DNA of 64,000 bases from Gemmobacter lanyuensis (GTDB lineage: Bacteria; Pseudomonadota; Alphaproteobacteria; Rhodobacterales; Rhodobacteraceae). Each line of letters begins with the position of its first letter. The first letter of the stretch is position 1. The stretch is from NCBI RefSeq assembly GCF_014652355.1, contig NZ_BMYQ01000002.1:310001-374000 (forward strand), in the 5' to 3' direction. The notes under the pieces are model-generated. The model searched no databases and had not been told where the DNA came from. It was given only the letters and a program-made list of their open reading frames with translations. Made by a program: the position numbers and the translations under genes. This document shows, piece after piece, positions 1-9,161 of this stretch.

Positions 1-1386
1 CTGCAAGGCTGTGTCGGCAGACGCCTCATCCCCCTCGGCCAGCGCCTTTTCTAGCCCCGCCAAGGCGGCGAAAGACCCCGAAATCCGCTTGTCCCCCGTC
101 AGCGGATTGGCCTGGAACAGCGCGCCGCGGGCGAAGCTGCCGGGAAAGCTGCCATCGTAGAAATCCGACAGATAGGCCCGATGCGCGGGACCAGAGAGGC
201 CGAGCGCCGCCGCATCCTCATCCGTCACCGCCCAGCCGATGTCATCGTGGCAGCGGATATAGGTGGCATAGGTCGCATTGGTCAGCCGGTCGGGAAAATG
301 GCTGCGCAGGACATGGGTCATCATCCGCGTGTCGCGCGTGGCAAGCGCCCCCCAGAACTGCACCATCAGGCTGTTGTGATAGGCAAGGTTTCCTTCCTTG
401 CCGTCATGCCGCCCCCGGCCCAGATAGGGCAGCATCTCCGCGGGCGCGACGATGGCCTCTTCCAGATGGATCACCGCCGGGGCCGCAATGCGACAGCAGG
501 CCCGCAGCGCCTGCAGGATCATGTGGACCTCCGGCTCTGACTGGCAGCGGGTGCCCATGCGTTTCCACATGAAGGCCACCGCATCCAGCCGCAGCACATC
601 CACCCCCTGATTGGCGAGGAAGAGCATGATCTGGGTGATTTCCAGAAACACCTCTGGGTTGGCCCAGTTCAGATCCCACTGATGTTCGTTGAAGGTGGTC
701 CAGACCCATTTCCCGAAATCGGGGTAATGGGTGAAGTTGCCCGGCGCATGTTCGGGAAAGACCTCGACCAGCGTTTCCTCAAATCGCTTTGGCACTTCGG
801 GCGAATCGAACATCAGGTAGTAGTCCTGATAGCGACGGTCGCCCGCGCGGGCGGCCTCGGCCCAGGCATGTTCCTTGGCGGTATGGTTCAGAACCAGATC
901 GACGCAAAGGTTGATCCCCCGTTCGCGCAGCGCGGTCGCGACGGTCGCCAGATCCTCCATCGTGCCATAGGCCGGGTTGATCTGGCGGTAATCCATCACC
1001 GAATAGCCACCATCGCTATCGCCTGGGCGCGGCTTCAGACAGGGCATGAGATGGACATAGCTGATGCCCAGATCCTGTAGGTAATCAAGTTTATCAACCA
1101 CTTGGGGTAACGTTCCCGCAAAGCGGTCGATGTAGAACACATAGCCCGCGCGGTCGGACCGTTGGAACCAGTCCGGCTCCAGATCGCGCTGCAGGTCAAG
1201 GCGGCGAAGATCGGCAGGTCGGGCCTTCCATCCGGTCCGCAGCGCGTCGAGCAGCCGGGCGCGAAAATCCGCATACCCCGGCAGATGACCATAGAGCGTC
1301 TCAAGCATGGGCCAGAGATCGGGCGCACTGCGGTTCAGCCGCAGGGTAAAGATCTCATCATCCTTGATGCTAGCCTTGCGTGCCAT
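1..1386 (-). CDS. Amylosucrase (GH13 family), 3' end missing
   Basis: The gene begins at the ATG ending at 1386, behind the ribosome site GGGAGG, and runs off the left edge without a stop (462 codons seen). The translation reads as a GH13 alpha-glucan enzyme: after an N-terminal helical part come YVHLMP, then the (beta/alpha)8 motifs DLVLNHT and VLRLDAVAF, the latter holding the catalytic Asp near residue 265. The phrase [19 protein letters not shown] matches amylosucrases better than other amylases. Amylosucrases use sucrose as glucosyl donor to build alpha-1,4-glucan and release fructose. A sucrose hydrolase or phosphorylase of the same family cannot be excluded, because the C-terminal half is missing. 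Confidence 0.85.
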   Translation of the reverse strand, partial: MARKASIKDDEIFTLRLNRSAPDLWPMLETLYGHLPGYADFRARLLDALRTGWKARPADLRRLDLQRDLEPDWFQRSDRAGYVFYIDRFAGTLPQVVDKLDYLQDLGISYVHLMPCLKPRPGDSDGGYSVMDYRQINPAYGTMEDLATVATALRERGINLCVDLVLNHTAKEHAWAEAARAGDRRYQDYYLMFDSPEVPKRFEETLVEVFPEHAPGNFTHYPDFGKWVWTTFNEHQWDLNWANPEVFLEITQIMLFLANQGVDVLRLDAVAFMWKRMGTRCQSEPEVHMILQALRACCRIAAPAVIHLEEAIVAPAEMLPYLGRGRHDGKEGNLAYHNSLMVQFWGALATRDTRMMTHVLRSHFPDRLTNATYATYIRCHDDIGWAVTDEDAAALGLSGPAHRAYLSDFYDGSFPGSFARGALFQANPLTGDKRISGSFAALAGLEKALAEGDEASADTALQ

Positions 1387-1440
1387 CTCTGCCTCCCTGA
1401 ATGGGGGCAGCATATGGGTTTGAAAGCGGTTTGGAAAGCC

Positions 1441-1941
1441 TCAGCCGATGATCAGCCGGGTCTGCAGTTCAATTCGCTCGGCGATCCAGCGCAGGTCTGC
1501 CGGGTCAAAGGCGACGCAGCCCGCCGTGGGGTAGTGCGGCCTGCGCCAACGGTGCAGGAAGATCGCCGAACCCCGGCCGGGCGTGGCATTGGGCCAGTTC
1601 CAATCGGTGATCAGCACAAGGTCATAGAGCGGATCGGCGCGGCGCATCTTTTCATGGCCAAAGGGGTGGGGCGCGCGGACCAGATGGTTGTAATCCGGGT
1701 CGGTGCCATCATCGGACCAGAGGTCACAAGGCCCGATCGGCACCGCCCAATCCGGCAGGCCCGACAGGCGGTCGGGGCGATACATCATGCCGACGATGCG
1801 ATGCACCCCGGCCGGGGTCGCGCCATCGCCTTCCCGCTTTTGCGCGGCGGGCACGATACCACCCCGGCCGACGACCGAAGGGAAGCGCCGCCCGCGAAAC
1901 CGCGTGCCCCAGCGGGTGACGACAAGGTCCAGCGCGTTCAT
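1441..1941 (-). CDS. L,D-transpeptidase (YkuD-fold) family protein
   Basis: A 166-residue protein carrying the L,D-transpeptidase catalytic signature near its C-terminus: a His (HRWRRPHYP) followed by TAGCVAF, where the Cys is the nucleophile; the usual Ser before Gly-Cys is Thr here. Family members cross-link peptidoglycan through 3-3 bonds or attach proteins to it. No signal peptide is visible, so either export is atypical or the protein acts in the cytoplasm. Its ATG overlaps the stop of the upstream GTP cyclohydrolase gene by four bases (ATGA), which implies translational coupling. The Cys and His are clear; the substrate is unknown. Confidence 0.8.
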   Translation of the reverse strand: MNALDLVVTRWGTRFRGRRFPSVVGRGGIVPAAQKREGDGATPAGVHRIVGMMYRPDRLSGLPDWAVPIGPCDLWSDDGTDPDYNHLVRAPHPFGHEKMRRADPLYDLVLITDWNWPNATPGRGSAIFLHRWRRPHYPTAGCVAFDPADLRWIAERIELQTRLIIG

Positions 1942-3026
1942 AGCAGGTGGCCCGACTTGCGCGCCTTAGTGGCCAGATAGGCACGGTTCTGCGGGGTTTC
2001 GCCCACTTTCAACGGCACGCGTTCCACCACGGCGATGCCCTGCCCCTCCATCATCGCGATCTTGCGGGGGTTGTTCGTCAGCAGCCGTACCGAAGAAAAT
2101 CCGAGCCGCCGCAGGATGCTGGCGCCGATGCGGAAATCGCGTTCATCATCCTCGAACCCAAGGCGATGGTTCGCCTCGACGGTGTCAAACCCCTGATCCT
2201 GCAGGGAATAGGCGCGCATCTTGTTCGCAAGGCCGATCCCGCGCCCTTCCTGGTTCAGATAGAGCAGGATGCCACCGCCATCGGCCCCCATCTGCGCCAA
2301 GGCGGCGCGCAGCTGCGGGCCACAATCGCATTTCAGGCTGCCCAGCACATCACCGGTGAAACAGGCGGAATGCAGGCGCGCCAGAACTGGCTTGTCGCGC
2401 GGGGGCTGGCCGATCTCGATGGCGTAATGTTCTTCGGCGCCATTTTCGGGGCGGAAGATATGCACCCGCCCGACCTCTGACGCGACCATCGGCAGCCGGG
2501 CCGACACGATTTCATGCATGGCGCTGGCCTCGGCCAGGGCAGGCGTCGCCTCGCGCAGGTCGATCAGCGTCAGGTTGGAAAAGGTCGCCGCTTCGGCCCC
2601 GTTCGGCACCGGAACCAGCAGCGCGGCGGGCAGAAGATGCGCCGATTTCGCAATCTGGATCGCGGCGCGGTGCAGGGCGGCACCCCCGTCGCGCAGGCAG
2701 AGGAACGGCCCCTTCATCGGCTGGCGCAGATCATCGGCGGGGTCTGCCATGGCCCGCAGCCAGCTCACCCCCAGATCGTCCGGAACGGCCAGCCGCGCCA
2801 CATCCCCGTCATAAACCTGCGCCTTCAGCGTTTCGGCCCGGCGGCTGGTCAGCGCCAGTTCCGGCCGCCCGATGCAGCGCAGATCGGCCAGGCGATCCTC
2901 GGTCAGCGCCTCGACCGCGACGGCCAGCGCGGCCTCTTCGCCCTGGCACAGCACCACAGGCACCCCCATGCGAAGGTCGCCCCGTGCGCGGGCCAGTCGT
3001 TCGGTAATGCTGGGGGCAAGTGGCAT
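1938..3026 (-). CDS. ribA: GTP cyclohydrolase II with extra N-terminal domain
   Basis: A 362-residue protein whose C-terminal ~200 residues are a GTP cyclohydrolase II: the zinc cysteines lie in [16 protein letters not shown], followed by [13 protein letters not shown] and LLTNNPRK. It opens GTP to the first riboflavin precursor. The first ~150 residues are not part of the catalytic domain; they sit where bifunctional RibBA proteins carry DHBP synthase, but I do not see that enzyme's acidic catalytic motif, so they may be a degenerate remnant. The open frame continues upstream to 3317, but the ATG at 3026 follows AAAGGA and begins the family-like sequence, so I use it. Coupled to the following transpeptidase gene. 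Confidence 0.9.
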   Translation of the reverse strand: MPLAPSITERLARARGDLRMGVPVVLCQGEEAALAVAVEALTEDRLADLRCIGRPELALTSRRAETLKAQVYDGDVARLAVPDDLGVSWLRAMADPADDLRQPMKGPFLCLRDGGAALHRAAIQIAKSAHLLPAALLVPVPNGAEAATFSNLTLIDLREATPALAEASAMHEIVSARLPMVASEVGRVHIFRPENGAEEHYAIEIGQPPRDKPVLARLHSACFTGDVLGSLKCDCGPQLRAALAQMGADGGGILLYLNQEGRGIGLANKMRAYSLQDQGFDTVEANHRLGFEDDERDFRIGASILRRLGFSSVRLLTNNPRKIAMMEGQGIAVVERVPLKVGETPQNRAYLATKARKSGHLL

Positions 3027-3180
3027 GGCATGTCCTTTCCGTCGCCCTGATGTAACGGGGCGCGCGAAGAATTGAAACATAAGACGGCCTGCCGACACGT
3101 CCGCGTGAAAACTCTGTCGCAAATCTTGCCGGAACCGTGTGGGCTTCGCATCTGTTGGACATGAACAAACGGGGGCAGAG

Positions 3181-3867
3181 ATGGCACAACTCCGCAAGAT
3201 CCTTCTGGTCGATGATGATGACGACCTGCGCGAGGCGCTGAGCGAACAGCTGGTGATGACCGAAGACTTCGACGTGTTCGAGGCCGCGACCGGCCTTGAA
3301 GGCATGGAGAAGGCCAAGGCCGGTGCCTATGACATCGTCATTCTGGACGTGGGCCTGCCCGACACCGACGGGCGCGAACTCTGCCGTCGGATGCGGAAGC
3401 AGGGGGTGAAATGCCCCATCCTGATGCTGACCGGGCATGATTCGGATGCCGACACGATTCTGGGCCTTGATGCTGGCGCGAACGACTATGTGACCAAGCC
3501 CTTCAAGTTTCCGGTGTTGCTGGCGCGCATCAGGGCGCAACTGCGGCAGCATGAGCAATCCGAAGACGCGATTTTCCAGCTTGGCCCTTACACCTTCAAA
3601 CCGGCGCAGAAGCTTTTGGTCGATGAGAAAGACCGCAAGGTCCGTCTGACCGAAAAGGAAACCAATATCCTGAAGTTCCTTTACCGCGCACAACAAGGCG
3701 TGGTGGCCCGCGACGTGCTGCTGCATGAGGTCTGGGGCTATAATGCCGGGGTCACGACCCACACGCTGGAGACGCATATTTATCGGCTGCGGCAGAAAAT
3801 CGAGCCCGATCCGTCGAATGCGCGACTTCTTGTGACGGAAAATGGCGGTTATCGCCTCGTCGCCTAG
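3181..3867 (+). CDS. OmpR/PhoB-type response regulator
   Basis: A 228-residue two-domain regulator. The receiver domain (residues ~5-120) shows the acidic pocket LLVDDDDDL, the phospho-acceptor Asp56 in VILDVGLP, and the conserved Lys in YVTKPFK. The C-terminal winged helix (~130-228) contains [13 protein letters not shown] and the recognition segment [16 protein letters not shown], so it should bind DNA as a dimer. Start at ATG 3181 because GGGGGCAGAG precedes it and the protein then begins [10 protein letters not shown]; an upstream in-frame start at 3139 only adds unsupported residues. No sensor kinase lies next to it, so it is an orphan here. Divergent from ribA. Confidence 0.9.
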   Translation: MAQLRKILLVDDDDDLREALSEQLVMTEDFDVFEAATGLEGMEKAKAGAYDIVILDVGLPDTDGRELCRRMRKQGVKCPILMLTGHDSDADTILGLDAGANDYVTKPFKFPVLLARIRAQLRQHEQSEDAIFQLGPYTFKPAQKLLVDEKDRKVRLTEKETNILKFLYRAQQGVVARDVLLHEVWGYNAGVTTHTLETHIYRLRQKIEPDPSNARLLVTENGGYRLVA

Positions 3868-3903
3868 GGCATATTTACGTTAATTTAACCGCCAAAGGTC
3901 TTA

Positions 3904-3931
3904 TTGTTGCCTGTATGGCATACTATATGAT
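3904..3931 (+). promoter_or_regulatory. Predicted sigma-70 promoter of candidate sRNA
   Basis: TTGTTG at 3904-3909 and TATGAT at 3926-3931 are separated by 16 bases, close to the housekeeping consensus. Start of transcription is expected near 3938. Fifteen bases upstream of the -35 lies an 11-bp perfect palindrome, GTTAATTTAAC (3879-3889), a possible operator. Confidence 0.5.
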
Positions 3932-3937
3932 CGGCGC

Positions 3938-4047
3938 AGGGCTATCGGTCGCGGGGCCGATGACCCAAGAGTTCCCCTCGCCACATCGGGGTCATGATGT
4001 GGCTCCTCCCTGTTGGACTGGCCGGGCCTCGTGCCCGGCCTTTTTTT
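3938..4047 (+). ncRNA. Candidate trans-acting small RNA with anti-SD-like segment
   Basis: The interval has no convincing reading frame but has an RNA-gene layout: a promoter just upstream, then three stem-loops. Stem 1 is ATCGGTC/GGCCGAT with loop GCGG (3944-3961). Stem 2 is GCCACATC/GATGTGGC with an 8-nt loop (3980-4003). Stem 3 is an intrinsic terminator (4020-4047). Between stems 2 and 3 an unpaired stretch TCCTCCCTGTTGGACT could pair with Shine-Dalgarno sequences; CU-rich anti-SD motifs of this kind are known from alphaproteobacterial sRNAs. The alternative is a long 3' UTR product of the response regulator. I cannot assign it to a named family. Confidence 0.55.
4020..4047 (+). terminator. 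Rho-independent terminator
   Basis: Perfect 8-bp stem GGCCGGGC/GCCCGGCC with loop CTCGT followed by seven T residues. It ends the candidate sRNA (or the transcript of the response regulator). Confidence 0.85.
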
Positions 4048-4143
4048 GCGCGGTGACGCGAAGTGCCACATTCTCCCCGTTGGAATCCGGCAGACCCGTG
4101 CTTAAATTTCCCGACAGACGCATTCCGCGTCAGAGGATGTCAG

Positions 4144-4458
4144 ATGATCGGACGTTCCGCCTTTACGGTCGTGGCCCTTGCTGCGATGACGCTGCCGGCC
4201 TTGGCCGATGATGTGACCTTCACCCTCTCGAACATGTCGAGCGCCGACCTGACCGAGTTCTATGCCTCGCCCGTCGGCAACGACAATTGGGAGGAGAACA
4301 TCCTTGGCGGTGGTGTCCTGTCTGCCGGGGCCAGCGGCGAGGTGACGATCAACGGGGCGCAGGGCTGCGATTATGACCTGCGGATGGTCTTTGCCGATGG
4401 CGATGTGGTCGAGGACAGCTCGAACATCTGCGACACCGCGACCTATACAATTCAGTGA
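4144..4458 (+). CDS. Small exported protein, function unknown
   Basis: A 104-residue protein. Residues 1-21 are a signal peptide with a hydrophobic core and the cleavage motif LPALA before DD, so the mature ~83-residue acidic protein should be periplasmic or secreted. It has two Cys (in GCDYD and SNICD) that could form a disulfide after export. The segments LTEFYASP, NWEENILG and CDYDLRMVFADG look like a recurring family of small Rhodobacteraceae exported proteins, but I know no function for it. Start at ATG 4144, with GAGG about 8 bases upstream; the open frame extends back to 4063 without similarity to an exported protein. It is followed closely by the exonuclease gene. Confidence 0.75.
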   Translation: MIGRSAFTVVALAAMTLPALADDVTFTLSNMSSADLTEFYASPVGNDNWEENILGGGVLSAGASGEVTINGAQGCDYDLRMVFADGDVVEDSSNICDTATYTIQ

Positions 4459-4524
4459 CCCGGGCGGAGGGTGCTTGCCGCACGGCTCCACGCCTCCTAG
4501 AGATGGGGGCGAAGGAGCCGCGCA

Positions 4525-5313
4525 ATGACATTCACCCTCGCCACCTGGAACATCAACTCGGTCCGCCTGCGCGAGGCGCTGGTCTGCCGCCTGCTGCAGG
4601 AAGAGGCGCCTGACGTTCTATGCCTGCAAGAGATCAAGACCCCGGTCGAGAAGTTCCCGCTCGAACAGTTCCACGCGCTTGGCTATCGCCACATGGTGGC
4701 GCGGGGGCAAAAGGGCTATAATGGCGTGGCGATCCTGTCCAAACTGCCGATCACCGATGTGGGCGGGCGCGATTTCGCCACGCTGGGCCATGCCCGCCAT
4801 GTGGCGGGGCAACTGGAAAACGGCGTGACCATCCACAATTTCTATGTGCCTGCCGGGGGCGACATCCCCGACCGCGAACAGAATGTGAAGTTTGGCCAGA
4901 AGCTCGATTTCCTGACCGAGATGCGCGATTGGGCCCATGCGGAAAAGCCCCAGAAGGCCATTCTGGTGGGCGATCTGAACATCGCCCCGCGCGAAGATGA
5001 TGTCTGGAACCACAAATCGCTGCTGAAGATCGTCAGCCATACCCCGATCGAGGTGGAGCATCTGGCACAGACCCAGGATGCGGGCGCCTGGGTCGACGTA
5101 ACGCGGCAGGATATCCCCGAGGGGCGGCTTTACAGCTGGTGGAGCTATCGCGCCGCCGATTGGGATGCCGCCGACAAGGGCCGCCGTCTGGACCATGTCT
5201 GGGCGACGCCCGATATCTCGGGGGCGGCGCATGGATCGCGCATCCTGCGGCCGGTCCGGGGCTGGGAACAGCCCTCGGACCATGTGCCGGTCTTTGCCAG
5301 CTTCGATCTGTAA
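4525..5313 (+). CDS. xth: Exodeoxyribonuclease III (AP endonuclease)
   Basis: A 262-residue member of the exonuclease III / AP endonuclease (EEP) superfamily, of normal length. It begins with the typical TLATWNINSVR, carries the metal-binding Glu in LCLQEIKTP, the catalytic pair in LVGDLNIAPRE, and ends with the conserved catalytic His in PSDHVPVFASF. The enzyme cuts DNA at abasic sites and removes 3'-blocking groups in base-excision repair. The ATG at 4525 is preceded by GAAGGAG with good spacing. It converges with the SGNH hydrolase gene, only six bases separating the two stop codons. Confidence 0.93.
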   Translation: MTFTLATWNINSVRLREALVCRLLQEEAPDVLCLQEIKTPVEKFPLEQFHALGYRHMVARGQKGYNGVAILSKLPITDVGGRDFATLGHARHVAGQLENGVTIHNFYVPAGGDIPDREQNVKFGQKLDFLTEMRDWAHAEKPQKAILVGDLNIAPREDDVWNHKSLLKIVSHTPIEVEHLAQTQDAGAWVDVTRQDIPEGRLYSWWSYRAADWDAADKGRRLDHVWATPDISGAAHGSRILRPVRGWEQPSDHVPVFASFDL

Positions 5314-5319
5314 GGCGCC

Positions 5320-5961
5320 TCAGGCGATCAACTTGCCCACCGCCGCGGCCACCGCGGCGCCGAGGGCCTCATGCGCGTCGGCCTCGAAATGCACACCGTC
5401 GAGGGCGCTGACCGCGATCACATCGCCCGCATCCAGAAAACCCACGCCGCGCGATTGCGCCAGGGCCTGATACAGCGGTGGCAGCGCCCGCGCCTTGGCG
5501 GCACCGCCCCAGAAATCGGCGGCCAGCACGCCGACCTCGACCACCGGGGGCGGGCAGATCAGCAGCACGCGAAAGCCGCCGTGGCGGGTCTGCATCTCGG
5601 CGCTGGACGCCAGATCCAGCAGCCCGGCAATGCCGCCCATGATCGTTTCGGGGCTGGCGCCGAAGCGGGTTTTCACGTCATTCGTGCCCAGCATGATCGT
5701 CAGCACATCAATCGGCCCATGGCTTTGCAGCGCCTGCCGCAAGGCGGGGTGGCCGTTCATCAGCCCGTCCATCCCCGGGTCATCGAACTGCGCGGTGCGC
5801 CCGGGCAGACCTTCCTCGACCAGCTCCCAAGCGGGGCCAAGATGCTGCCGGGCGACACCGGGCCAGCGCACGGTCGGCCCGAACCGGGCATAGGTTTCAC
5901 GGTCGGCCATAGGCGGGGTGCCGTGGGTGTTGCTGTCGCCAAAGGTCAGAAGTAGGGGCAT
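5320..5961 (-). CDS. SGNH/GDSL-family esterase (arylesterase-like)
   Basis: A 213-residue SGNH hydrolase. Block I GDSNTHG provides the Ser nucleophile close to the N-terminus, IMLGTNDVK is block III with the oxyanion Asn, and DGVHFEADAH supplies the Asp and His of the triad. No signal peptide is visible, so it probably acts in the cytoplasm. Enzymes of this group hydrolyse small esters or remove acyl groups from sugars or cofactors; the natural substrate cannot be read from sequence. The ATG at 5961 follows AAGGAG. It is divergent from the thioredoxin-domain gene, the two sharing a ~110-bp upstream region. Confidence 0.85.
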   Translation of the reverse strand: MPLLLTFGDSNTHGTPPMADRETYARFGPTVRWPGVARQHLGPAWELVEEGLPGRTAQFDDPGMDGLMNGHPALRQALQSHGPIDVLTIMLGTNDVKTRFGASPETIMGGIAGLLDLASSAEMQTRHGGFRVLLICPPPVVEVGVLAADFWGGAAKARALPPLYQALAQSRGVGFLDAGDVIAVSALDGVHFEADAHEALGAAVAAAVGKLIA

Positions 5962-6073
5962 CGGGCTCTCCTTGTCCGGGGCAGGCTAACGGTTGTGGCG
6001 GGTGTTGCAAATCCCCTTGGCCTTTCGCGCGGCTGCGCCCATATAAAGGCAAAGATTTTGCACGAGGATCCAC

Positions 6074-6988
6074 ATGTTCGGACTGGATGGAACCAAAGCC
6101 GCTGCCGCACCTGCCACGGGTGACCTGATCAAGGACAGTTCGGAAGCCACCTTCATGGCCGATGTCATCGACGCCAGCCGCGAGGTGCCGGTGATCGTTG
6201 ATTTCTGGGCACCCTGGTGCGGCCCCTGCAAGCAGCTTGGCCCCGCGCTGGAGGCGGCGGTCACTGCGGCCAAGGGCCGGGTGAGGATGGTGAAGATCAA
6301 CGTCGATCAGAACCAGATGATCGCCTCGCAACTGCGGATTCAGTCGATCCCGACGGTCTATGCCTTCTGGCAGGGCCAGCCGGTCGATGGCTTCCAGGGG
6401 GCGCTGCCCGCGTCCGAGCTGGGCAAGTTCGTCGAGCGCGTCGCGGCCCTTGCGGGGGATGGCGGTCTGGGTGAGGCGCTGGAAACCGCCGAACAGATGC
6501 TGGGCGAAGGCGATGCCGTCTCTGCCGCAGAGGTCTTTGCCGCCATTCTGGGCGAAGAGCCGGAAAATGCGGGCGCTTTTGGGGGGCTGATCCGCGCGCA
6601 TCTGGCGGCCGGCAATCTTGATCAGGCCGAGGCTTTCCTTGCGGGCGTTCCCGCCAAGATCGCCAATGCCAAAGAAATCGAGGCCGCCCGCGCCCAGATC
6701 GAGCTTGCCAAACAGGCCGCAAGTGCCGGCCCCGAGGCCGATCTGCGCGCCGCCGTGGCCGCTGACCCCGACAACCATCAGGCGCGCTTTGATCTGGCCG
6801 TGGCGCTGAATGCGGCAGGCAAGGTGGATGAGGCTGTGGATGAGCTGCTCGATCTGTTCCGGCGCAATCGCGACTGGAACGATGGCGCGGCGCGGACGCA
6901 GCTTTTCACCATCTTTGATGCGCTGAAACCGCAAGACCCCATCGTACTGCGCGGTCGTCGTAAACTTTCGTCGATGATATTTGCCTGA
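6074..6988 (+). CDS. Thioredoxin-domain TPR co-chaperone (CnoX/YbbN-like)
   Basis: A 304-residue protein with an N-terminal thioredoxin domain (about 18-130) containing the active site WAPWCGPC and the cis-Pro segment IQSIPTVYAF, then an alpha-helical C-terminal half made of TPR-like repeats. This architecture is that of CnoX/YbbN, which protects proteins from chlorine or oxidative damage and passes them to GroEL or DnaK. A full CGPC pair suggests retained redox activity, unlike E. coli CnoX. RBS GAGGATCCAC precedes the ATG. It lies 26 bases upstream of the Lon-domain gene, so the two are likely cotranscribed. Confidence 0.88.
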   Translation: MFGLDGTKAAAAPATGDLIKDSSEATFMADVIDASREVPVIVDFWAPWCGPCKQLGPALEAAVTAAKGRVRMVKINVDQNQMIASQLRIQSIPTVYAFWQGQPVDGFQGALPASELGKFVERVAALAGDGGLGEALETAEQMLGEGDAVSAAEVFAAILGEEPENAGAFGGLIRAHLAAGNLDQAEAFLAGVPAKIANAKEIEAARAQIELAKQAASAGPEADLRAAVAADPDNHQARFDLAVALNAAGKVDEAVDELLDLFRRNRDWNDGAARTQLFTIFDALKPQDPIVLRGRRKLSSMIFA

Positions 6989-7014
6989 ACCGCGCTGCGG
7001 CCTAGGTTAGTCGC

Positions 7015-7659
7015 ATGATCAAACCCGCTGACCTGCCCGATGTGATTCCGATCTTCCCTCTGCCGGGGGCGTTGCTTCTGCCGCGCGCCCGGTTGCCCCT
7101 GCATATCTTTGAGCCGCGCTATCTGGCGATGCTTTCGGATTGCATGAAGACCGATCACCGCCTCATTGGCATGATCCAGCCGCGCGAGGTGCCCGGCTCG
7201 GCCGAGCGGCGCCTTCAGGCCATTGGCTGCGCAGGCCGCCTGACCGGCTTTTCCGAAACCGAGGACGGGCGCTACATGATCACCCTTTCGGGCATCTCGC
7301 GGTTCCGCGTGGCCGAAGAGGTGGCTGGGTTCCAGCCCTATCGCCGCTGCCAGGTGGAATGGGCGCCTTTCACCCGCGATCTGGGACCTGCCGAAACAGA
7401 CCAGGCCTTCCAACGGACCGAATTTCTCGCCCTGCTGGGCCGTTATTTCGAGGCGCAGGGGCTTTCGACCGATTGGGGCAGCCTGCATGAGGCCGACCCG
7501 GAACTGCTGATCAACTCACTCTCCATGTTGTGCCCCTTCGATCCGTCTGACAAACAGGCGCTGCTGGAGGCGCCTTCCCTGCCGACCCGGCGCGAGACGC
7601 TGGTCACGCTGATGGAAATCGCCCTCCGCGGCGGCACGGATGGAGAAAGACTGCAATGA
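7015..7659 (+). CDS. Lon protease substrate-binding (LON-N) domain protein
   Basis: A 214-residue stand-alone LAN/PUA-like domain similar to the N-terminal domain of Lon: [26 protein letters not shown] is the family's hallmark beginning (positions ~9-35), followed by [15 protein letters not shown]. There is no ATPase or protease part, as is normal for this family. It may bind misfolded or specific proteins; the true role is not established. It sits after the thioredoxin co-chaperone and overlaps the Trm112-like gene by four bases (ATGA), making a three-gene proteostasis-flavoured operon. Confidence 0.88.
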   Translation: MIKPADLPDVIPIFPLPGALLLPRARLPLHIFEPRYLAMLSDCMKTDHRLIGMIQPREVPGSAERRLQAIGCAGRLTGFSETEDGRYMITLSGISRFRVAEEVAGFQPYRRCQVEWAPFTRDLGPAETDQAFQRTEFLALLGRYFEAQGLSTDWGSLHEADPELLINSLSMLCPFDPSDKQALLEAPSLPTRRETLVTLMEIALRGGTDGERLQ

Positions 7660-7838
7660 CCGATCATGTGGTGGTGGAACGCCGGATGCTGGAGGCGCTG
7701 GTCTGCCCGGTGACCCAGGCGCAGCTGACCTGGGATGCCGAGCGGCAGGAGCTGATTTCCAAGGCGGCCAATCTGGCCTTCCCGGTGCGGGATGGCATTC
7801 CGATCATGCTGGTGTCCGAGGCTCGCCCGCTGGAATGA
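7656..7838 (+). CDS. Trm112/YcaR-like small zinc-ribbon-type protein
   Basis: A 60-residue protein of the Trm112 family: [16 protein letters not shown] near the N-terminus, [19 protein letters not shown] at the end. Only one Cys remains in the position of the usual CxxC pair (CPVT), so zinc binding is probably lost, as in many bacterial members. Eukaryotic and archaeal Trm112 activates methyltransferases; the bacterial function is less clear. The start codon overlaps the preceding stop, indicating translational coupling. Confidence 0.88.
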   Translation: MTDHVVVERRMLEALVCPVTQAQLTWDAERQELISKAANLAFPVRDGIPIMLVSEARPLE

Positions 7839-7857
7839 CGGGCCACAGGACGACAGG

Positions 7858-9084
7858 TTAGATCGGGCGCCCGGCCAGAAGGCGCGGCAGATCGTCCGAA
7901 AGGCCCGCCGCCTGCCGCATGAAGCCGCGCCGCAACCCCGGCAGGGCATTGACGACCCCAAGGCCCAGATCGCGGCCCAAGCGCAGCAGCGGGTTGTTGT
8001 TGGAAAACAGCCGGTTGACCGTATCCATCCCCAGCGCAAGCGTCGTGGAATCAAACCGCCGCCATTGCTGATACCCTTCCAGCGTGACGGGGCTGCCAAT
8101 GTCATCGCCGCGGCGATGGGCATCGACCACCACCTGCGCCAGCGCGCCTACGTCACGAAGGCCGAGGTTCAGGCCCTGACCGGCAATCGGATGCACCCCA
8201 TGCGCGGCATCCCCCACCAGCGCCACACGCGGCGCGATGAAGTGGTTGGCCAGCGTCAGGTTCAGCGGATAGGTAAAGCGTGCCCCGGCCAGTTCGATCT
8301 GGCCCAGAAAATCGCCAAAGCGCGGGCGCAGCACCTCAAGATAGGCGGCATCGTCCAGCGCCTGTATGGCGCGGGCGGTGGCGTCCGTCTCGCTCCAGAC
8401 GATGCTGGAATGGTGGCCCCCGGCCAGCGGCAGGATCGCCAGTGGCCCGGCGGGCATGAAGAACTGATGGGCGGTGCCTTCGTGGTTTTTCTCATGCCGG
8501 ATCGCGGTGACCAGCGCGGTCTGCCCATAGCCCCAGCCGGTGCGCCGGATGCCCGCACGCGCGGCGGTGCCCGACTGGCGCCCGTCGCAGCCCACCAGAA
8601 GCCGCGCCGAAATCTCGCGCCCCGAGGCAAGTGTCACGCTGATCCCCTGCGGCCCCGGCGTTTGCGCCACGACCGTTTCCCCCGACAGCAGGGTGATGCG
8701 CGGTTCCGCCTGCATTGCAGTCAGGAAGGCCGCGTAAAGATGGCGATCCTCGACCATATAGCCCATCGGGCCTTCCTCAAGCTCGGCGCTGTCAAAGCCG
8801 AGGAAGAAGGGCGAAGGCCCCTGTCCGGCGATGCCGTCGCTCGCCTTGATCTTCAGGATGGGCTGGAAGCTGTCGATGCGGGGCCAGACGCCCGTGGCCA
8901 TCAACAGGCGTTTGGACGCCAACGCCAGCGCATAGGCGCGGCCATCAAAGCCCGCCTCGGCCCTTTGGGGGGCGGGGCGGCTGTCCACCACGGTGACAGA
9001 AAGCCCGCCTTGCGCGAGCGCGAGCGCGAGGGCCGGGCCATTCAGCCCGCCGCCCGCGATAAGAATGTCTGTTTCCGGCGTCAT
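7858..9084 (-). CDS. UbiH/UbiF-family FAD-dependent hydroxylase (ubiquinone pathway)
   Basis: A 408-residue flavoprotein monooxygenase. The FAD-binding Rossmann motif is at the N-terminus (ILIAGGGLNGPALALALAQ), the second motif LLVGCDGRQS is mid-protein, and the third, ALVGDAAHGVHPIAGQGLN, is diagnostic of the UbiH/COQ6 family. It should hydroxylate an aromatic ring carbon of a ubiquinone precursor at the membrane. Which position (C5, C6 or C1) is ambiguous without phylogeny. I use ATG 9084, because the sequence becomes family-like there; the open frame extends to 9267 only in antisense of the amidase gene. Divergent from the amidase. Confidence 0.88.
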   Translation of the reverse strand: MTPETDILIAGGGLNGPALALALAQGGLSVTVVDSRPAPQRAEAGFDGRAYALALASKRLLMATGVWPRIDSFQPILKIKASDGIAGQGPSPFFLGFDSAELEEGPMGYMVEDRHLYAAFLTAMQAEPRITLLSGETVVAQTPGPQGISVTLASGREISARLLVGCDGRQSGTAARAGIRRTGWGYGQTALVTAIRHEKNHEGTAHQFFMPAGPLAILPLAGGHHSSIVWSETDATARAIQALDDAAYLEVLRPRFGDFLGQIELAGARFTYPLNLTLANHFIAPRVALVGDAAHGVHPIAGQGLNLGLRDVGALAQVVVDAHRRGDDIGSPVTLEGYQQWRRFDSTTLALGMDTVNRLFSNNNPLLRLGRDLGLGVVNALPGLRRGFMRQAAGLSDDLPRLLAGRPI

Positions 9085-9161
9085 GGCGCAAATATGGCGT
9101 GCCGCACGGGATTGTCCATGCGCCGATGCGTCGCTAGCGTGGCGAAAAACGGAGGCGCGCG

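Noticed and set aside
1938-3317. Longer 459-codon form of GTP cyclohydrolase II
   Set aside because: The extra 97 residues are Ser/Arg-rich, antisense to the response regulator, and a good ribosome site precedes ATG 3026.
3879-3889. CtrA binding site
   Set aside because: GTTAATTTAAC has the TTAA half-sites, but they are separated by one base rather than the seven of the CtrA consensus.
3915-4211. 98-codon frame across the sRNA candidate
   Set aside because: No ribosome site, no domain, and it runs through a strong terminator and into the next gene out of frame.
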